DNA from: Caenispirillum salinarum AK4
GTDB taxonomy: Bacteria; Pseudomonadota; Alphaproteobacteria; Rhodospirillales; Rhodospirillaceae
Assembly: GCF_000315795.1 (NCBI RefSeq)
Contig: NZ_ANHY01000037.1
Coordinates: 1 to 54,041 of the forward strand
Length of the DNA: 54,041 nucleotides
Direction of reading: 5' to 3'
In this document: positions 8,503 to 17,108 of the stretch, in pieces
Numbering within the stretch: position 1 is the first letter of the stretch
Layout of the letters: every line of letters starts with the position of its first letter
Program-made: the position numbers and the translations under genes
The notes under the pieces: generated by a model
Database searches by the model: none
What the model was told of the DNA's origin: nothing
The model's input: the letters and a program-made list of their open reading frames with translations, nothing else

Positions 8503-9153
8503 ATGCCCGAAGTCATCTTCAACGGGCCGGAAGGCCGCCTGGAAGGCCGTTACCACCATTCGAAGCGGCCCAACGCGCCCATCGCCCTGGTCCTCCACCC
8601 GAATCCGCAACACGGCGGGAGCATGAACAACCGGGTGGTCTACAACATTTACCAAACCTTCGCGCGTCGCGGATTCTCGGTGTTGCGCTTCAACTTCCGC
8701 GGAGTCGGCCGGTCGCAGGGTGTGTATGACGCCGGCCAGGGGGAACTGTCCGACGCCGCGAGCGCGCTGGACTGGATGCAGCAGATCAACACCAGCGCCG
8801 GGGCCTGCTGGGTGGCGGGCTTCTCCTTCGGCGCTTGGATCGGCATGCAGCTTCTCATGCGCCGGCCCGAGATCGAGGGATTCGTCTCCATCGCGCCGCC
8901 GGCCAACCAGCACGACTTCACCTTCCTGGCGCCCTGCCCGTCCTCGGGCCTGATCGTCCACGGCAACCGCGACGAACAGGTGCCGGAAGCCTCGGTCGCC
9001 AAGCTGGCGGCCAAGCTGTCGCAGCAGAAGAACATCACGGTCGACTACCACCAGGTGGAAGGTGCGGACCACAGCTTCACCGACCACCAGGAGGAGCTGG
9101 TGAAGGTGCTCGACAGCTACCTCGCCAGCGTGCAGGGCCAGCCGGCGCGCTAG
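8503..9153 (+). CDS. Alpha/beta hydrolase, conserved alphaproteobacterial type
   Basis: This 216-residue single-domain alpha/beta hydrolase has the oxyanion region LHPNPQHGG near residue 32 and the nucleophile elbow GFSFGA (Ser about 106). The acid is in HGNRDEQVP, and the catalytic His is in GADHSF near residue 188. This compact form is widespread in alphaproteobacteria and has no established substrate. It has no signal peptide. The gene is convergent with rmlC, and the two stop codons share the palindrome CTAG at 9150-9153. Confidence 0.85.
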   Translation: MPEVIFNGPEGRLEGRYHHSKRPNAPIALVLHPNPQHGGSMNNRVVYNIYQTFARRGFSVLRFNFRGVGRSQGVYDAGQGELSDAASALDWMQQINTSAGACWVAGFSFGAWIGMQLLMRRPEIEGFVSIAPPANQHDFTFLAPCPSSGLIVHGNRDEQVPEASVAKLAAKLSQQKNITVDYHQVEGADHSFTDHQEELVKVLDSYLASVQGQPAR

Positions 9154-9731
9154 GCGACGGGTCCCCGGCCAGCGTCCGCCATGCGCGGCAGGGTATGGCG
9201 CGGAATGTCGGCGAGGCGCGGCAGGCGGCGGTCCTTCTCGGACAGTACCGGGGCGCCCTCCGGCCAGAATATGGCGATGTCAGGGTCGTCCCAGGCGACG
9301 CCAATCTCGGCCTCGGGCGCATAGACGTCGGTGCACTTGTAGAGTACCACGGCGTGATCGCCGATCACCTTGAACCCGTGCGCGAAGCCCGGGGGCACCC
9401 ACATCTGCCGCGCCGTGTCTGCATCCAGCGTGGCACCGAACCAGCGGCCGAAGGCGGGGCTGTCGCTCCGCATGTCCACCGCCACGTCGAACACCGCCCC
9501 CGAAAGCACCAGCACCAGCTTGCCCTGGGCGCGCGGATGCTGCAGGTGGAGGCCGCGCAAGACGCCGGCGCCTGACCGCGACACCGTGTCCTGCACGAAC
9601 GGCAGGCTGATGCCGGCCTCGCGCCGGTACCGCTCCGCCTGCCAGGCTTCCAGCAGGACCCCACGCGAATCGCGGAACAGGCGCGGCTCGATGAGCAGGA
9701 CGCCCGGCAGCGGCGTTTCGAAGACCTTCAC
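9150..9731 (-). CDS. rmlC: dTDP-4-dehydrorhamnose 3,5-epimerase
   Basis: It epimerises C3 and C5 of dTDP-4-keto-6-deoxyglucose in dTDP-L-rhamnose synthesis. The 193-residue cupin has the catalytic histidine in VLRGLHLQ, the VPPGFAHGF segment, and the tyrosine in VLYKCTDVYAP. The start is GTG at 9731 with GGGGAG upstream. It is divergent from rmlD, with a 95-base spacer between them. rmlA and rmlB are not in this window. Confidence 0.94.
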   Translation of the reverse strand: MKVFETPLPGVLLIEPRLFRDSRGVLLEAWQAERYRREAGISLPFVQDTVSRSGAGVLRGLHLQHPRAQGKLVLVLSGAVFDVAVDMRSDSPAFGRWFGATLDADTARQMWVPPGFAHGFKVIGDHAVVLYKCTDVYAPEAEIGVAWDDPDIAIFWPEGAPVLSEKDRRLPRLADIPRHTLPRMADAGRGPVA

Positions 9732-9826
9732 CTTGCGCTCCCCAATGGTACTTGTACTCTGCGACCGTAGATCATCATCGCCCGCGTACCGGCGCGCAAG
9801 ACGGGAGAGAGAGGAAAATCGGCGGC

Positions 9827-10720
9827 ATGAGGGTGCTGATCACCGGCATGACGGGACAGGTGGGCGCGTATCTCGCCGCACTGCCGCCGCCCTCCGGAAT
9901 CTCCTGGCGACCGGTCGACCGCGCGGCGCTGGACCTGTCTCAGCCAGAGACCGTGGCCGCATCGGTGGACCGTCTGGCGCCCGACGTCGTCGTCAACGCC
10001 GCCGCCTACACGGCTGTCGACCGGGCGGAGACGGAGCCGGATCTGGCGGATCTGGTCAACCACCGGGGCCCGGCGGCGCTGGCTCGGTTCTGCGCGGCGG
10101 CGAGCGTGCCCCTCATTCATCTCTCTACGGACTACGTGTTCGACGGCCGGGGCGGCGCGCCTTATGGGCAGGAAGATGCGCCAAACCCGCTCAACACCTA
10201 CGGCCGCACCAAACTGGCCGGCGAGCGGGCGGTGCTGGAGGCCGGCGGCCCAGCGCTCGTCCTGCGCACGGCCTGGCTGTTTTCGGTCCGCGGGCAGACC
10301 TTCGTCCGCACCATGCTGCGCCTGGGTGCGGAGTGGGACATCTTGCGCGTGGTCGCCGACCAGCGCGGCTGCCCCACCGCCGCCGCCGACGTGGCGCACG
10401 CCCTGCACCACATGCTCGCCCGCATTGCCCGCGGATGGCGAACGCCATCCGGCGTCTGGCACCTGTGCGGCCCGGCGGACGCCACATGGCATGACGTGGC
10501 GGAGGCGCTGTTCGACCTGGCGGAGCCCGTGTGGGGCCGTCGGCCCGCCGTCGCGGCGATCACCACGGCCGACTGGCCGACGCCGGCGGCCCGCCCCCTC
10601 GACAGCAGGCTCGACTGTGCCGCCACCGTGCGGGACCTTGGTATCGCCTGCCGGCCGTGGCGGGACGCACTGCCCGAGGTGGTGGCGGCGATCCTGGCGC
10701 GTCCGCCTCAGGGGTTGTGA
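9827..10720 (+). CDS. rmlD: dTDP-4-dehydrorhamnose reductase
   Basis: This NAD(P)H-dependent SDR enzyme performs the last step to dTDP-L-rhamnose. The 297-residue protein has the nucleotide-binding TGMTGQVG at the N-terminus, STDYVFDG near residue 100, and the catalytic YGRTK near 125. ATG 9827 is preceded by GAGAGAGG; upstream in-frame codons are rejected because the TGMTGQVG motif would then lie deep in the chain. Its 3' end overlaps the convergent anmK by 13 bases. With rmlC and the ligase-like fragment at the left edge it suggests a surface-polysaccharide role. Confidence 0.93.
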   Translation: MRVLITGMTGQVGAYLAALPPPSGISWRPVDRAALDLSQPETVAASVDRLAPDVVVNAAAYTAVDRAETEPDLADLVNHRGPAALARFCAAASVPLIHLSTDYVFDGRGGAPYGQEDAPNPLNTYGRTKLAGERAVLEAGGPALVLRTAWLFSVRGQTFVRTMLRLGAEWDILRVVADQRGCPTAAADVAHALHHMLARIARGWRTPSGVWHLCGPADATWHDVAEALFDLAEPVWGRRPAVAAITTADWPTPAARPLDSRLDCAATVRDLGIACRPWRDALPEVVAAILARPPQGL

Positions 10721-11811
10721 CGGCGCCCGCCACTCAAGGGCTCGGGGCACCCCGTCGTGCCGGGCATGGTCAGCGGCAGGCCGCGCAGGGACCGCACGGC
10801 CAGGAAGGCGAAGGCCTGCGCCTCCACGGCGTCTCCGTCCCAGCCGACCAGCTCCACCGGCTCCACCGCCGCCGGCGCCAGGCGCCGTGACAGCGCCGCC
10901 ACCAGCGCCGGGTTGAGCCGCCCGCCGCCGGTGACGATCCACAGCGCCGGAGCCTCCGGCAGGTGGTCGCGCGCCTTGGCGACGGCGGCCGCGGTGAAGG
11001 CCGTCAGCGTCGCCGCGCCGTCCTCGGTGCCCAGAGCGGCGACGGGTTCGGTTGTGAAATCGTCGCGGTCCAGGGACTTCGGCGGCCGGGCCTCGAAATA
11101 CGGATGCGCCGCCAGCATCTCGGCCACCACGCCCTCGTCCGCCCGGCCCTTGAGCGCCAGCCGCCCCTCGGCATCCATGGGCACGCCGGCGCGGGCGTAC
11201 ACCCAGTCGTCGATGAGCGCGTTGCCGGGGCCGGTGTCGAAGGCGATCAGCGTGCCGTCGCGGCCGATGAACGTCACATTGGCGACGCCGCCCACGTTCA
11301 GCACCGCCAGCGGCTTGTCCAGGGCCTCCGCCAGGGCGGCGTGATAGACGGGCACCAGCGGCGCCCCCTGCCCGCCGGCCGCCACGTCGTCGGTGCGCAG
11401 GGAATCGATCACCGGCACGCCGGTCTCGCGCGCCAGCAGGGCGCCGTCGCCGATCTGCCAGGTCCGCCGCGCCTCGGGCCGGTGCAGGATGGTGTGGCCG
11501 TGGAATCCGATGACATCCACCGCTCCGGTCTCGGCCATCAAGCCATCCACCACCTCGGCATGCAGCAGCGTCAGCTCGCGCTCCACCGCCGCGATCTCGT
11601 CGGCCGGCGCGGCGCCGCCCAGGCAGGCGCGCAGGCGGTCGCGGAAGGCCTTGTCGTAGGCGCGCGTCAGGCGCGGGCCGGTTTCCAGCACACGGTGGCC
11701 GTCGGTGACGATCATGGCGGCGTCGATGCCGTCCATGCTGGTGCCCGACATCAGGCCGATGGTCCGCAGCGGCTGAAAGGTGGAGGCGGCAGGGGCGAAA
11801 TCGGACGGCAT
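10708..11811 (-). CDS. anmK: Anhydro-N-acetylmuramic acid kinase
   Basis: AnmK phosphorylates and opens 1,6-anhydro-MurNAc, recycling murein turnover products. The 367-residue ASKHA-fold protein has [14 protein letters not shown] near the start, FHGHTILH, a nucleotide site in [12 protein letters not shown] and the C-terminal [12 protein letters not shown] 11811 is chosen, because extending upstream would overlap the tyrS promoter region and add unrelated sequence. It is divergent from tyrS, as is common in alphaproteobacteria. Confidence 0.94.
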   Translation of the reverse strand: MPSDFAPAASTFQPLRTIGLMSGTSMDGIDAAMIVTDGHRVLETGPRLTRAYDKAFRDRLRACLGGAAPADEIAAVERELTLLHAEVVDGLMAETGAVDVIGFHGHTILHRPEARRTWQIGDGALLARETGVPVIDSLRTDDVAAGGQGAPLVPVYHAALAEALDKPLAVLNVGGVANVTFIGRDGTLIAFDTGPGNALIDDWVYARAGVPMDAEGRLALKGRADEGVVAEMLAAHPYFEARPPKSLDRDDFTTEPVAALGTEDGAATLTAFTAAAVAKARDHLPEAPALWIVTGGGRLNPALVAALSRRLAPAAVEPVELVGWDGDAVEAQAFAFLAVRSLRGLPLTMPGTTGCPEPLSGGRRHNP

Positions 11812-11929
11812 CACGGCGGGCGGGCTCCATGCATGGCAGGCTGCGTTGTCGGGCGGAAGCGAGTGTGCTAAAGGACCCCCCTTCCCGCAACGCCGATCAA
11901 GACTGGCAAGAACAAAAGGCAAGATTCCC

Positions 11930-13180
11930 ATGGACACCTACCGCTCCGATTTCCTCCGGACCGTGGTGGAGCGTGGTTACCTCCACCAGTGCACGGACAT
12001 CGAGGGGCTGGACGCCCGGATGGCTGGGGGAATCGTGCCGGCGTATATCGGCTTCGACTGCACGGCGGACAGCCTGCACGTCGGCTCGCTGATCCAGATC
12101 ATGATGCTGCGCCACCTGCAGAAGGCCGGTCACAAGCCCATCGTGCTCATGGGCGGCGGCACCACGCGCATCGGCGACCCCACGGGCCGCGACGAGGCAC
12201 GCAAGCTGCTCGACGACGACGCCATCGCGCGGAACATGGCCGGCATCAAGAGTGTCTTCGCCAAGTACCTGACCTTCGGCGACGGCCCGACCGACGCGGT
12301 GATGGTCAACAACGCCGACTGGTTGGACCAGCTGAACTACATCGCCTTCCTGCGCGACTACGGCCGCCACTTCTCCATCAACCGCATGTTGACGTTCGAA
12401 AGCGTCAAGCAGCGGCTGGAGCGCGAGCACAGCATGTCGTTCCTGGAGTTCAACTACATGATCCTCCAGGCCTACGACTACCTGGAGCTGAACCGCAAGA
12501 TGGGCGTGAGCCTTCAGATGGGCGGCTCCGACCAGTGGGGCAACATCGTCAACGGCGTCGAACTGACGCGCCGCTGCGACGGCAAGGAGGTCTTCGGCCT
12601 GACCTCGCCGCTGCTCGCCACCGCGTCGGGCGCCAAGATGGGCAAGACCGCCAGCGGCGCGGTGTGGCTCAACGCCGAGCGCCTCAGCCCCTACGACTAC
12701 TGGCAGTTCTGGCGCAACACCGAAGACGCCGACGTCGGCCGCTTCCTGCGCCTGTTCACTGAACTGCCGCTGGAGGAATGCGCCCGGCTCGAACAGATGC
12801 AGGGTGCGGAGATCAACGAGGCCAAGAAGGTTCTCGCCGACGAGGCCACGACGCTCGCCCATGGCCGCGAGGCCGCCGAGGCCGCCCGCCGCACCGCCGA
12901 GGAAACCTTCGAAAAGGGCGGTGCCGGCGGCGACCTGCCCACCATCGACCTCCCGCGCGCCGACCTGGAGGCGGGCGTCGGCCTGGTGGACCTGATGGTG
13001 CGCCTGGAACTGTCGGCCTCCAAGGGCGAGGCGCGGCGCCTGATCAAGCAGGGTGGTGCCAAGCTCAACGACGCGGCCGAAACGGACCAGGAGCGCGTGG
13101 TGACGCTGGCCGACCTGGACGGCGACCACATCAAGGTCTCCGCCGGCAAGAAGCGCCACGCGCTGGTGAAGCCGGCGTAG
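11930..13180 (+). CDS. tyrS: Tyrosyl-tRNA synthetase
   Basis: This class I synthetase charges tRNA-Tyr. The 416-residue protein has the HIGH-type motif LHVGS near residue 50, the tyrosine-binding QAYD and GGSDQWGN segments, and the KMSKS-type loop KMGKT near 235. An S4 RNA-binding domain lies at the C-terminus ([16 protein letters not shown]). ATG 11930 has AAAAGG ten bases upstream. The gene is followed by a good terminator, so it is probably monocistronic. Confidence 0.97.
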   Translation: MDTYRSDFLRTVVERGYLHQCTDIEGLDARMAGGIVPAYIGFDCTADSLHVGSLIQIMMLRHLQKAGHKPIVLMGGGTTRIGDPTGRDEARKLLDDDAIARNMAGIKSVFAKYLTFGDGPTDAVMVNNADWLDQLNYIAFLRDYGRHFSINRMLTFESVKQRLEREHSMSFLEFNYMILQAYDYLELNRKMGVSLQMGGSDQWGNIVNGVELTRRCDGKEVFGLTSPLLATASGAKMGKTASGAVWLNAERLSPYDYWQFWRNTEDADVGRFLRLFTELPLEECARLEQMQGAEINEAKKVLADEATTLAHGREAAEAARRTAEETFEKGGAGGDLPTIDLPRADLEAGVGLVDLMVRLELSASKGEARRLIKQGGAKLNDAAETDQERVVTLADLDGDHIKVSAGKKRHALVKPA

Positions 13181-13204
13181 CGCGCGCATTCCGACGTGTG
13201 CACG

Positions 13205-13236
13205 ACGGGCGCTTCCGGGGGACCGGGAGCGCCCGT
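13205..13236 (+). terminator. Rho-independent terminator after tyrS
   Basis: The arms ACGGGCGCTtCCGG and CCGGgAGCGCCCGT pair around a four-base loop, with one mismatch, and are followed by TATCTTTT. Confidence 0.8.
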
Positions 13237-13260
13237 TATCTTTTGGGACCGGCCGCGCTA

Positions 13261-13277
13261 GTATGACCCAGTCATAC
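13261..13277. promoter_or_regulatory. Operator-like inverted repeat of parD/parE module 1
   Basis: GTATGAC-CCA-GTCATAC is a perfect 7+3+7 repeat, 21 bases upstream of the antitoxin ATG at 13299. Type II antitoxins normally bind such palindromes to repress their own operon. Confidence 0.6.
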
Positions 13278-13298
13278 CGCCCAGCGTCGAGACATATC

Positions 13299-13568
13299 AT
13301 GACCGTCAAGACCACGCTCAGCTTCACCGACCGCCACGCCGAATTCCTGAAGTCCAAGGTGGAGGAAGGCGTTTACGCCTCCACCAGCGCCGCCGTCGCC
13401 GCCGCCGTCGAGGAGATGATCCGCGACGAGATGGAACGCGAGGCGGCCCTAAATGCCATGGCCGACGAAATTCGCGCTCGAATGGCGACACCCCGGGAGG
13501 AGTTCATTGACGAGGAAGAAGCATTCTCGTTGGGTGACGCGATGCTTCGCGGCCCTGACGACGAATGA
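13299..13568 (+). CDS. ParD-like type II antitoxin
   Basis: The 89-residue protein starts with a ribbon-helix-helix-like segment (VKTTLSFTDRHAEFLKSKVE, then VYASTSAAVAAAVEEMI). An acidic, flexible tail follows, the usual toxin-binding part of ParD antitoxins. ATG 13299 is chosen over the in-frame ATG at 13263, which lies inside the operator palindrome. Its stop overlaps the toxin start (ATGA at 13565). The partner toxin gene is broken by an insertion sequence, so this antitoxin is probably an orphan now. Confidence 0.8.
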   Translation: MTVKTTLSFTDRHAEFLKSKVEEGVYASTSAAVAAAVEEMIRDEMEREAALNAMADEIRARMATPREEFIDEEEAFSLGDAMLRGPDDE

Positions 13569-13663
13569 GCTACCGCATCATTTACCACCCCGCCATCCGT
13601 CAGGACGTTGCGCGTCTGACACATCAGAGGTGGCCCCGGTTGTTTGGACAGATTGGCGGCTAA
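13565..13663 (+). pseudogene. ParE/RelE-type toxin, 5' fragment cut by IS insertion
   Basis: The ATG at 13565 overlaps the antitoxin stop and encodes MSYRIIYHPAIRQDVARLT, a typical ParE/RelE-superfamily N-terminus. From 13625 the frame enters the left inverted repeat of an IS3-family element and stops at 13663 after 32 codons. The remaining toxin sequence reappears past the element at 14928-15175. No functional toxin can be made from this copy. Confidence 0.8.
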
Positions 13664-13685
13664 ATTAAGCTAATCCCGGTGGTTG

Positions 13686-14579
13686 TTACGCCGCCATTGG
13701 AATGGCCGGCACCGTCTCCGGGGCGCGCCCCGGAGACGGTGTCGGAGCGATCTCATGATACGCCTCGTCTGGCGTCTGTCCATCCAGCGCCGAGTGCAGC
13801 CGCCGGGTGTTGTAATAGGCGATCCAACGGCCGAGCCCGTCGCGCAGTTCACTGCCGGTCTCGAAGGCGTGCAGGTAGACGTACTCGTACTTCATGGACC
13901 GCCACAGCCGCTCGATGAAGACGTTGTCCATCCAGCGGCCGCGGCCGTCCATGCTGATGCGCACCTCGGCGTCCTTCAGGAGGTCGGTGAAGCGCGGGCT
14001 GGTGAACTGGCTGCCCTGGTCGGTGTTGAAGATGCCCGGCGCACCGTGGCGGTCCAGGGCTTCCTCCAGCGCCTCAATGCAGAAGTCCGCCTCCATGGTG
14101 TTGGACAGCCGCCAGGACAGCACCTTCCGCGTGGCCCAGTCCATGATCGCCACGAGGTACAGGAAGCCCCGCCGCATCGGGCTATACGTGATGTCGGCAC
14201 ACCAGACCTGGTTCGGCCGGTCGATCACTACGCCGCGCAGCAGGTACTTGTAGACTGGGTGCTGCGGATGAGGTGTGCTCGTCCGCGGCTTCTGGTAGAT
14301 GGGCGACAGCCCCATCTTTGCCATGAGCCGCGACACGCGCTTCCGGCCGACCGTATAGCCCTGGCGCCGGAGATGACGTGCCATCTGCCGAGCCCCGTAA
14401 AACGGGCACTCCAGGAAGGCCTCGTCGATCAGCCGCATCAGCACCAGGTTGAGCGGGCTCTCGCCGGTCGGGCTGTAGTAGAACGACGAGCGACTGATGG
14501 ACACCAGGTGGCACTGCCGCGTGATGGGCAGCACCGGGTGCTCGGGCTCGATCATCTGCCGCCTCCGCTCGATGCTCAT
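13686..14579 (-). CDS. IS3-family transposase OrfB (DDE integrase core)
   Basis: The 297-residue catalytic part has an HTH_21-like N-terminus, then the rve integrase core. The DDE triad is in [16 protein letters not shown] and FIERLWRS, and the IS3-typical tail [19 protein letters not shown] is present. Its ATG overlaps the orfA stop by four bases (ATGA). A slippery heptamer in orfA puts the ribosome into this frame, so the main product is probably the OrfAB fusion. The last 20 codons run through a perfect 32-base palindrome at 13710-13741. Confidence 0.92.
   Translation of the reverse strand: MSIERRRQMIEPEHPVLPITRQCHLVSISRSSFYYSPTGESPLNLVLMRLIDEAFLECPFYGARQMARHLRRQGYTVGRKRVSRLMAKMGLSPIYQKPRTSTPHPQHPVYKYLLRGVVIDRPNQVWCADITYSPMRRGFLYLVAIMDWATRKVLSWRLSNTMEADFCIEALEEALDRHGAPGIFNTDQGSQFTSPRFTDLLKDAEVRISMDGRGRWMDNVFIERLWRSMKYEYVYLHAFETGSELRDGLGRWIAYYNTRRLHSALDGQTPDEAYHEIAPTPSPGRAPETVPAIPMAA
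13710..13741. repeat. Perfect 32-base palindrome at the 3' end of orfB
   Basis: CACCGTCTCCGGGGCG and CGCCCCGGAGACGGTG are exact complements with no spacer. Allowing one mismatch, the symmetry extends four more bases on each side. It lies within the last orfB codons and just inside the left end of the IS. It could form a transcription-blocking hairpin on either strand, but there is no U-tract. Confidence 0.85.
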
Positions 14580-14860
14580 CGACCGAAGGCCTTGGACAAA
14601 AAATCCCGCTCCACAACCAGTTGGCCGATCTTGGCGTGGAGCTTCTCGACCTCGGCATCACTCGCCTTCTTCGCGTCGCCCTTGCTGGCGAAGGTCGCCG
14701 CCATCCCCTCAATGGCCTGCCGTTTCCAGGTCGCGATCATCGTCTGGTGAATGCCGTGCTTGGCGGCCAGTTCCGCCAGCGTCAGCTCCCCCTTGATCGC
14801 CTCCAGCGCCACCTTCGCCTTGAACTCAGCCGTGTAGCGCTTCCGGGTCACTTTCCCCAT
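14576..14860 (-). CDS. IS3-family transposase OrfA
   Basis: This 94-residue HTH_Tnp_1 protein begins MGKVTRKRYTAEFKAKVALE, has a helix-turn-helix through LAELAAKHGIHQTMIATWKR, and ends in a leucine-zipper-like helix. It binds the element ends and, through -1 frameshifting, forms the N-terminal half of the OrfAB transposase. It is complete and starts inside the right inverted-repeat region of the element. Confidence 0.92.
   Translation of the reverse strand: MGKVTRKRYTAEFKAKVALEAIKGELTLAELAAKHGIHQTMIATWKRQAIEGMAATFASKGDAKKASDAEVEKLHAKIGQLVVERDFLSKAFGR
14597..14603 (-). promoter_or_regulatory. Programmed -1 frameshift heptamer in orfA
   Basis: On the minus strand the codons GAT TTT TTG contain the slippery heptamer T TTT TTG in the correct phase. 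A slip of one base back gives TTT TTT GTC and continues without a stop into the orfB frame, as expected for an IS3-family OrfAB fusion. Confidence 0.7.
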
Positions 14861-14927
14861 AAATCCAGGTCCTTCTCATGCTCGGGACCAGCTTAACATC
14901 CTGTCCGGATTTCGGGGGCCACCTCTG

Positions 14928-15175
14928 GTAGCCGGGATACATCCCGCCGTAGACTGACGGACGTCAGAAACTTTATCCGTCTTCTGAGCGAGATGCCGCA
15001 CCGCGGCTCGACCCGAGACGACGTACTCGCGAGACTTAGGTCCGTCCCTGTCAACGGCAAGGCGACCATTACCTTCATCGTCGATGATGAACGGCGCGAG
15101 CTATTCATTTATTCCATCTCGCACGCTGGTCAGGATTGGGCACGCCTTGTCCGGCAGCGACGCCTCCAGAAGTGA
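14928..15175 (+). pseudogene. ParE/RelE-type toxin, 3' fragment
   Basis: This is the downstream half of the toxin whose start is at 13565. The open frame encodes LTDVRNFIRLLSEMPHRG, a GLR-like LARLRSVPV segment, and the C-terminal core around TITFIVDD, IYSISHAGQDW. This matches the beta-sheet end of RelE/ParE toxins of the TSRRR type. The first codons read best in another frame (LVAG before position 14940), so there may be a one-base change as well as the insertion. It has no start of its own except ATG 14993, which would give only 60 residues. Confidence 0.75.
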
Positions 15176-15319
15176 AACCGTTCACGCGGAAGCGCGGTGA
15201 CCGCGTGATGCCCCCCCGACACCCCCCATGAACCGCCGCCCGCCCTCTTCCGGTGAATAGGCGGGGCGTTCTTCCGTCCCCATCCTGCTGGTCAGGAATT
15301 CCACGGGACGAGACGCCTC

Positions 15320-16444
15320 ATGAAGCCGCTGATCCATGTCATCGCCGCCGCCCGCCCCAATTTCATGAAGGTGGCACCGCTGGTGCGCGCGCTGCGGGCG
15401 GAAAAGTGGTGCGAGACGGAACTCGTGCATACCGGCCAGCACTACGATGCGGCCATGTCGGACGCCTTCTTCCGCGATCTCTCCATACCCAAACCCGACC
15501 ACCACCTGGAGGTCGGCAGCGGCACCCACGCCGAGCAGACGGCCGGCGTGATGGTGGCCTATGAAAAGGTCTGCCTCGCCCGGCGGCCCGACTGGATCAT
15601 CGTCGTCGGCGACGTCAATTCCACGGCGGCCTGCGCGCTGGTGGGTGCCAAGCTCTGCATCCCCGTCGCGCACCTGGAAGCGGGCCTGCGCTCCGGCGAC
15701 CGCACCATGCCCGAGGAGATCAACCGCGTCGTCACCGACAGCATCGCCGATCTGCTCTGGACCCCCTCCCCCGACGGGGACGAGAATCTGGCGCGGGAAG
15801 GCCGGGCGCAGTGCGTGGAGCGTGTCGGCAACATCATGATCGACACCTTCGAGATGCTGCGCGACCGCATCGAGGCGGCCCGCTCCTACGAGGCGCACGA
15901 CCTGACGCGCGAGGGCTACGGCGTCGTCACCCTGCACCGCCCCGCCAACGTCGACGACCGCGACACGCTGACGGCGCTGGTCGACGGTCTGGTGAGCGTG
16001 GCGGCCGAAACGCCGCTGGTCTTCCCGATCCACCCGCGCACCCGCAAGATGCTGACGACCTTCGGTCTGCTGGACCGGCTGGAGGCCGCGCCGGGAATGA
16101 TCCTGACGGAGCCGCTGGGCTACATCGACTTCATGGGGCTGGTCACCGCGGCCCGGCTGGTCATCACCGACAGCGGCGGCGTGCAGGAGGAAACCACCTA
16201 CCTCGGCATCCCCTGCCTGACGCTGCGCCCCAACACCGAGCGCCCGGTGACCATCACGCAGGGCAGCAACCGGCTGGTCGCGCCGTCGGACCTGTCAAGC
16301 GCCGCCCATGCCGCCCTCGCCACCGGCCGCCGCACCGCTCCGCCGCCGGCGCTGTGGGACGGACAGACGGCCGCGCGGGTCGTGGCGTCGCTCAAGCGCA
16401 GGATCGTCGGAGCAGCGGCGGGGACGGAGGCTCTGACGGCTTGA
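15320..16444 (+). CDS. wecB: UDP-N-acetylglucosamine 2-epimerase (non-hydrolysing)
   Basis: It interconverts UDP-GlcNAc and UDP-ManNAc for surface polysaccharides. The 374-residue GT-B-fold protein has RPNFMKVAPLVRAL at the start, VAHLEAGLRSGDRTMPEEIN with the key acidic residues, VTLHRPANVD, FPIHPRTRK and the UDP-binding TDSGGVQEE. ATG 15320 has only a weak ribosome-binding site (GACGAGACG). It stands alone between two toxin-antitoxin modules. Its alternative name in polysaccharide clusters is mnaA/rffE, and the pathway here cannot be fixed because no partner genes adjoin it. Confidence 0.93.
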   Translation: MKPLIHVIAAARPNFMKVAPLVRALRAEKWCETELVHTGQHYDAAMSDAFFRDLSIPKPDHHLEVGSGTHAEQTAGVMVAYEKVCLARRPDWIIVVGDVNSTAACALVGAKLCIPVAHLEAGLRSGDRTMPEEINRVVTDSIADLLWTPSPDGDENLAREGRAQCVERVGNIMIDTFEMLRDRIEAARSYEAHDLTREGYGVVTLHRPANVDDRDTLTALVDGLVSVAAETPLVFPIHPRTRKMLTTFGLLDRLEAAPGMILTEPLGYIDFMGLVTAARLVITDSGGVQEETTYLGIPCLTLRPNTERPVTITQGSNRLVAPSDLSSAAHAALATGRRTAPPPALWDGQTAARVVASLKRRIVGAAAGTEALTA

Positions 16445-16448
16445 CCCG

Positions 16449-16742
16449 TCATAGATGCCGGTCCACGTCCATGCGCTGATGTAGAATACGGATCACCTCA
16501 ATGTCGCCGCCATGCGTGCAGCAATAGAAAAGGATGTGCGAGCCGGCGCGACACCGAAGGTAACCTGCGCGCAAGGCTTCGGCACTTGTTCCCGTCCGTC
16601 GCCCGGCGGCGAGGTCGTCGCAAACACTGGCGATCAGACGAACATACCGATCAGCCTGTATTTCGCCCCACCGTTCGACGGTGTAATCCCAGATCTCCCC
16701 CAAGTCGGCCCGGGCGCGAGGAGAGAAATTAAGCTTGCTCAA
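16449..16742 (-). CDS. parE: ParE-family toxin
   Basis: This 97-residue RelE/ParE-superfamily protein contains [21 protein letters not shown], the [18 protein letters not shown] core and the C-terminal [15 protein letters not shown] typical of ParE (gyrase-targeting) toxins. Translation starts at TTG 16742, overlapping the antitoxin stop (TTGA), which implies coupling. It is intact, unlike the toxin at 13565. Confidence 0.9.
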   Translation of the reverse strand: MSKLNFSPRARADLGEIWDYTVERWGEIQADRYVRLIASVCDDLAAGRRTGTSAEALRAGYLRCRAGSHILFYCCTHGGDIEVIRILHQRMDVDRHL

Positions 16743-16984
16743 ATGTCTGAACCGCGGCGCTTTTCGCGGATGAAGCTTTCGACATCGAACGGCTCCGATG
16801 GGCCACTCTCCTCGCCCTCGATCAAGGCCTGACGCAACGCCGCCACCTTCGCCTCATGCTCTTCAAGAAGGCGCAGCCCCGCCCGCACGACATCGCTTGC
16901 TGAACCGTACCGGCCGGTTGCGACCTGGTTGTCGATGAAGGCCGCGAAGTGATCGCCCAAACTTACAGACGTGTTTCTCGGCAT
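16739..16984 (-). CDS. parD: ParD-family antitoxin
   Basis: The 81-residue protein has an N-terminal ribbon-helix-helix ([39 protein letters not shown]) and an acidic C-terminal toxin-neutralising tail ending [16 protein letters not shown] 16984 has GGAGGG seven bases upstream. An inverted repeat just upstream (16999-17032) suits autoregulation. It forms a complete parDE operon with the next gene. Confidence 0.92.
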   Translation of the reverse strand: MPRNTSVSLGDHFAAFIDNQVATGRYGSASDVVRAGLRLLEEHEAKVAALRQALIEGEESGPSEPFDVESFIREKRRGSDI

Positions 16985-16998
16985 GACGCCCTCCCGAA

Positions 16999-17032
16999 CC
17001 GATACCAAAAAATAGCAGCGCCGTGGTATCGG
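16999..17032. promoter_or_regulatory. Operator-like inverted repeat of parDE module 2
   Basis: CCGATACCA and TGGTATCGG are perfect nine-base arms separated by 16 bases, 15 bases upstream of the parD ATG. This spacing would fit two half-sites bound by a ParD or ParDE multimer. Confidence 0.6.
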
Positions 17033-17056
17033 CGCAAGCTTGTCACAGCCTGCGAA

Positions 17057-17089
17057 AAGCCCCGCCGAACCGACCGGCGGGGCTTTCCT
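17057..17089 (-). terminator. Terminator between ahpF and parDE
   Basis: GCCCCGCCG and CGGCGGGGC pair around a seven-base loop. On the minus strand TTTT follows (after ahpF), and on the plus strand TTTCCTTT follows, so it may work in both directions. Confidence 0.7.
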
Positions 17090-17108
17090 TTGCACTATGG
17101 GGCCATCA

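Larger units (their letters stand above)
13625..14927 (-). mobile_element. IS3-family insertion sequence, about 1.3 kb
   Basis: The terminal inverted repeats start CAGAGGTGGCCCC at both ends and continue as imperfect repeats through GGACAG. Between them lie overlapping orfA and orfB on the minus strand in the order and sizes usual for IS3-family elements. It interrupts a ParE-type toxin gene. I find no clear 3-5 base target duplication at these boundaries (left flank ACAT, right flank GTAG). The ends may therefore be off by a few bases or the target may have been altered. Confidence 0.85.

Noticed and set aside
13180-13625. Target-site duplication of the IS3-family element
   Set aside because: The flanks ACAT and GTAG differ. 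A shared TCTG occurs near both ends but does not sit at matching positions relative to the inverted repeats.
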